Both the position numbers and the translations under genes were made by a program. The notes beneath the pieces are model-generated. The model was not told the origin of the DNA and ran no database searches. It saw nothing but the letters and a program-made list of their open reading frames with translations. Source: Gracilibacillus ureilyticus (GTDB lineage: Bacteria > Bacillota > Bacilli > Bacillales > Amphibacillaceae). From it: a DNA stretch of 64,000 nt. Location: contig NZ_FOGL01000008.1 of the NCBI RefSeq assembly GCF_900111195.1, positions 62,001 through 126,000 of the forward strand. The letters are read 5' to 3'. Positions 63,412 to 64,000 of the stretch are shown in pieces (the stretch's first letter is position 1; each line of letters opens with the position of its first letter).

Positions 63412-64000
63412 TTACATAGCTTCGTCTAATTCTTCATATCCTTCAAGGTCACCGTAAGCTTCTTCGAAAGAAACTGCATTATCGATAACTTCTTGAGGAA
63501 TCGTAATCTTTTCAAGTGTGTTTACATTAGAATAAGTGTTTTCCATGTTCTGAACGATAGAAATTTCTTCACCTTCTACAGTAATCACGATATCTGAAGT
63601 CATTGTATCAGAAATTGGTAAAAGTGTTTCTTTGTCTAACACAGAAACGATATCCAATTTGTTAATGTTAAACTGTAAATTTTCAAAGATTTCTTCTTCT
63701 TCCGCACCTAATCCTAAATCAGAAAGGCTTAGAATTTCAGCTAATAACTCTTGGAAACCATCTCCAGAAACAGAGATATGTAACTCATAAGTGTCTTCGT
63801 TTTCAACAACTTCTACTTTATCGTAGAAACGTTCCATTAATTCATACTGTGCTGATGGATCGATTTGTAGGTCACCAAGATCTGCGAATTCTTCCGCAAG
63901 CTCATCTTCATACTTAATCCATTGATCAGTTAAAGAATCATACTCATAGTAACCCTCTTCAGTCATATATGACTCAACAGAGATCTCCTCACCAAGTTGT
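63412..64000 (-). CDS. DUF6612-like protein, C-terminal part
   Basis: The frame is open to the window edge, with QLGEEISVESYMTEEGYYEY as its first visible residues, so the ATG at 63966 is internal. The product is acidic with alternating strands (VENEDTYELHISVSGDGFQ, LDIVSVLDKETLLPISDTMT), a LolA-like lipoprotein fold known as DUF6612, found in Bacilli as exported lipoproteins. The N-terminus with any lipobox is outside the window. It ends at a strong terminator. Confidence 0.7.
   Translation of the reverse strand, partial: QLGEEISVESYMTEEGYYEYDSLTDQWIKYEDELAEEFADLGDLQIDPSAQYELMERFYDKVEVVENEDTYELHISVSGDGFQELLAEILSLSDLGLGAEEEEIFENLQFNINKLDIVSVLDKETLLPISDTMTSDIVITVEGEEISIVQNMENTYSNVNTLEKITIPQEVIDNAVSFEEAYGDLEGYEELDEAM

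Overview
The window looks like chromosome of a low-GC Gram-positive bacterium of the family Bacillaceae. Evidence: AT-rich sequence with strong AGGAGG-type ribosome binding sites, Bacillus-type families (DUF1540, DUF1659, DUF2922, YvrJ, YesM/YesN two-component proteins, SecA2 with SlaP, class D sortase) and a B. subtilis-like eps gene set. The many SLH-domain proteins and the sugar-uptake genes would suit a polysaccharide-degrading, S-layer-bearing, possibly halotolerant relative (Gracilibacillus or Amphibacillus-like). The genus is a guess; the family is much firmer.

Layout. 1-4.9 kb holds a clipped gene, small genes, an XRE/TPR regulator, a VanZ-like protein, and a class D sortase with its LPXTA-type substrate. 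5.2-7.5 kb is a secreted GH5 cellulase with CBM_X2, CBM46 and three SLH domains, behind a promoter with a CcpA-like site. 7.8-12.5 kb (minus) is a YtfQ-YtfR-YtfT-YjfF-type sugar ABC importer. Divergent from it, 12.8-18.3 kb (plus) is a sensory operon: an MCP-like HAMP protein without a recognisable signalling tip, a YesM-type kinase, a YesN/AraC-type response regulator and a membrane-tethered sugar-binding protein. 18.4-21.6 kb holds a membrane-anchored PIN-like protein with a coiled-coil partner and two small unknown genes. 21.7-24.2 kb is an AraC regulator with a GH4 alpha-galactosidase.

24.7-42.3 kb is a minus-strand exopolysaccharide cluster in transcription order: Wzz-like activator, BY-kinase, PHP phosphatase, the bacillosamine-pathway enzymes (PglF/EpsC, PglE/EpsN, PglC/EpsL, PglD/EpsM), a glycosyltransferase, a truncated UDP-GlcNAc 2-epimerase, the UDP-GlcNAc(3NAc)A pathway (WbpA, WbpD, WbpE, WbpB types), flippase, polymerase and a last glycosyltransferase. 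A compact pseudoknot lies in the 364-nt leader ahead of epsN, and an intrinsic terminator follows the kinase gene, which suggests EAR-like processive antitermination.

42.4-43.1 kb carries the YvrJ/DUF2922/DUF1659 trio. From 43.4 kb to the end is a cell-wall and S-layer neighbourhood: an LCP transferase, SecA2 with SlaP, three SLH enzymes (subtilase, amidase, glucosaminidase), TagA-type glycosyltransferase, a lipid-linked saccharide flippase, a NERD protein, PatB/PatA-like wall-polysaccharide acetylation proteins, an SLH phosphodiester glycosidase, a CAP/stalk-domain protein and a clipped DUF6612-like protein. An array of 52-bp tandem repeats (56911 to about 57310) separates the NERD gene from the patB-like gene. 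I saw no rRNA, tRNA, CRISPR array, phage or complete insertion sequence.
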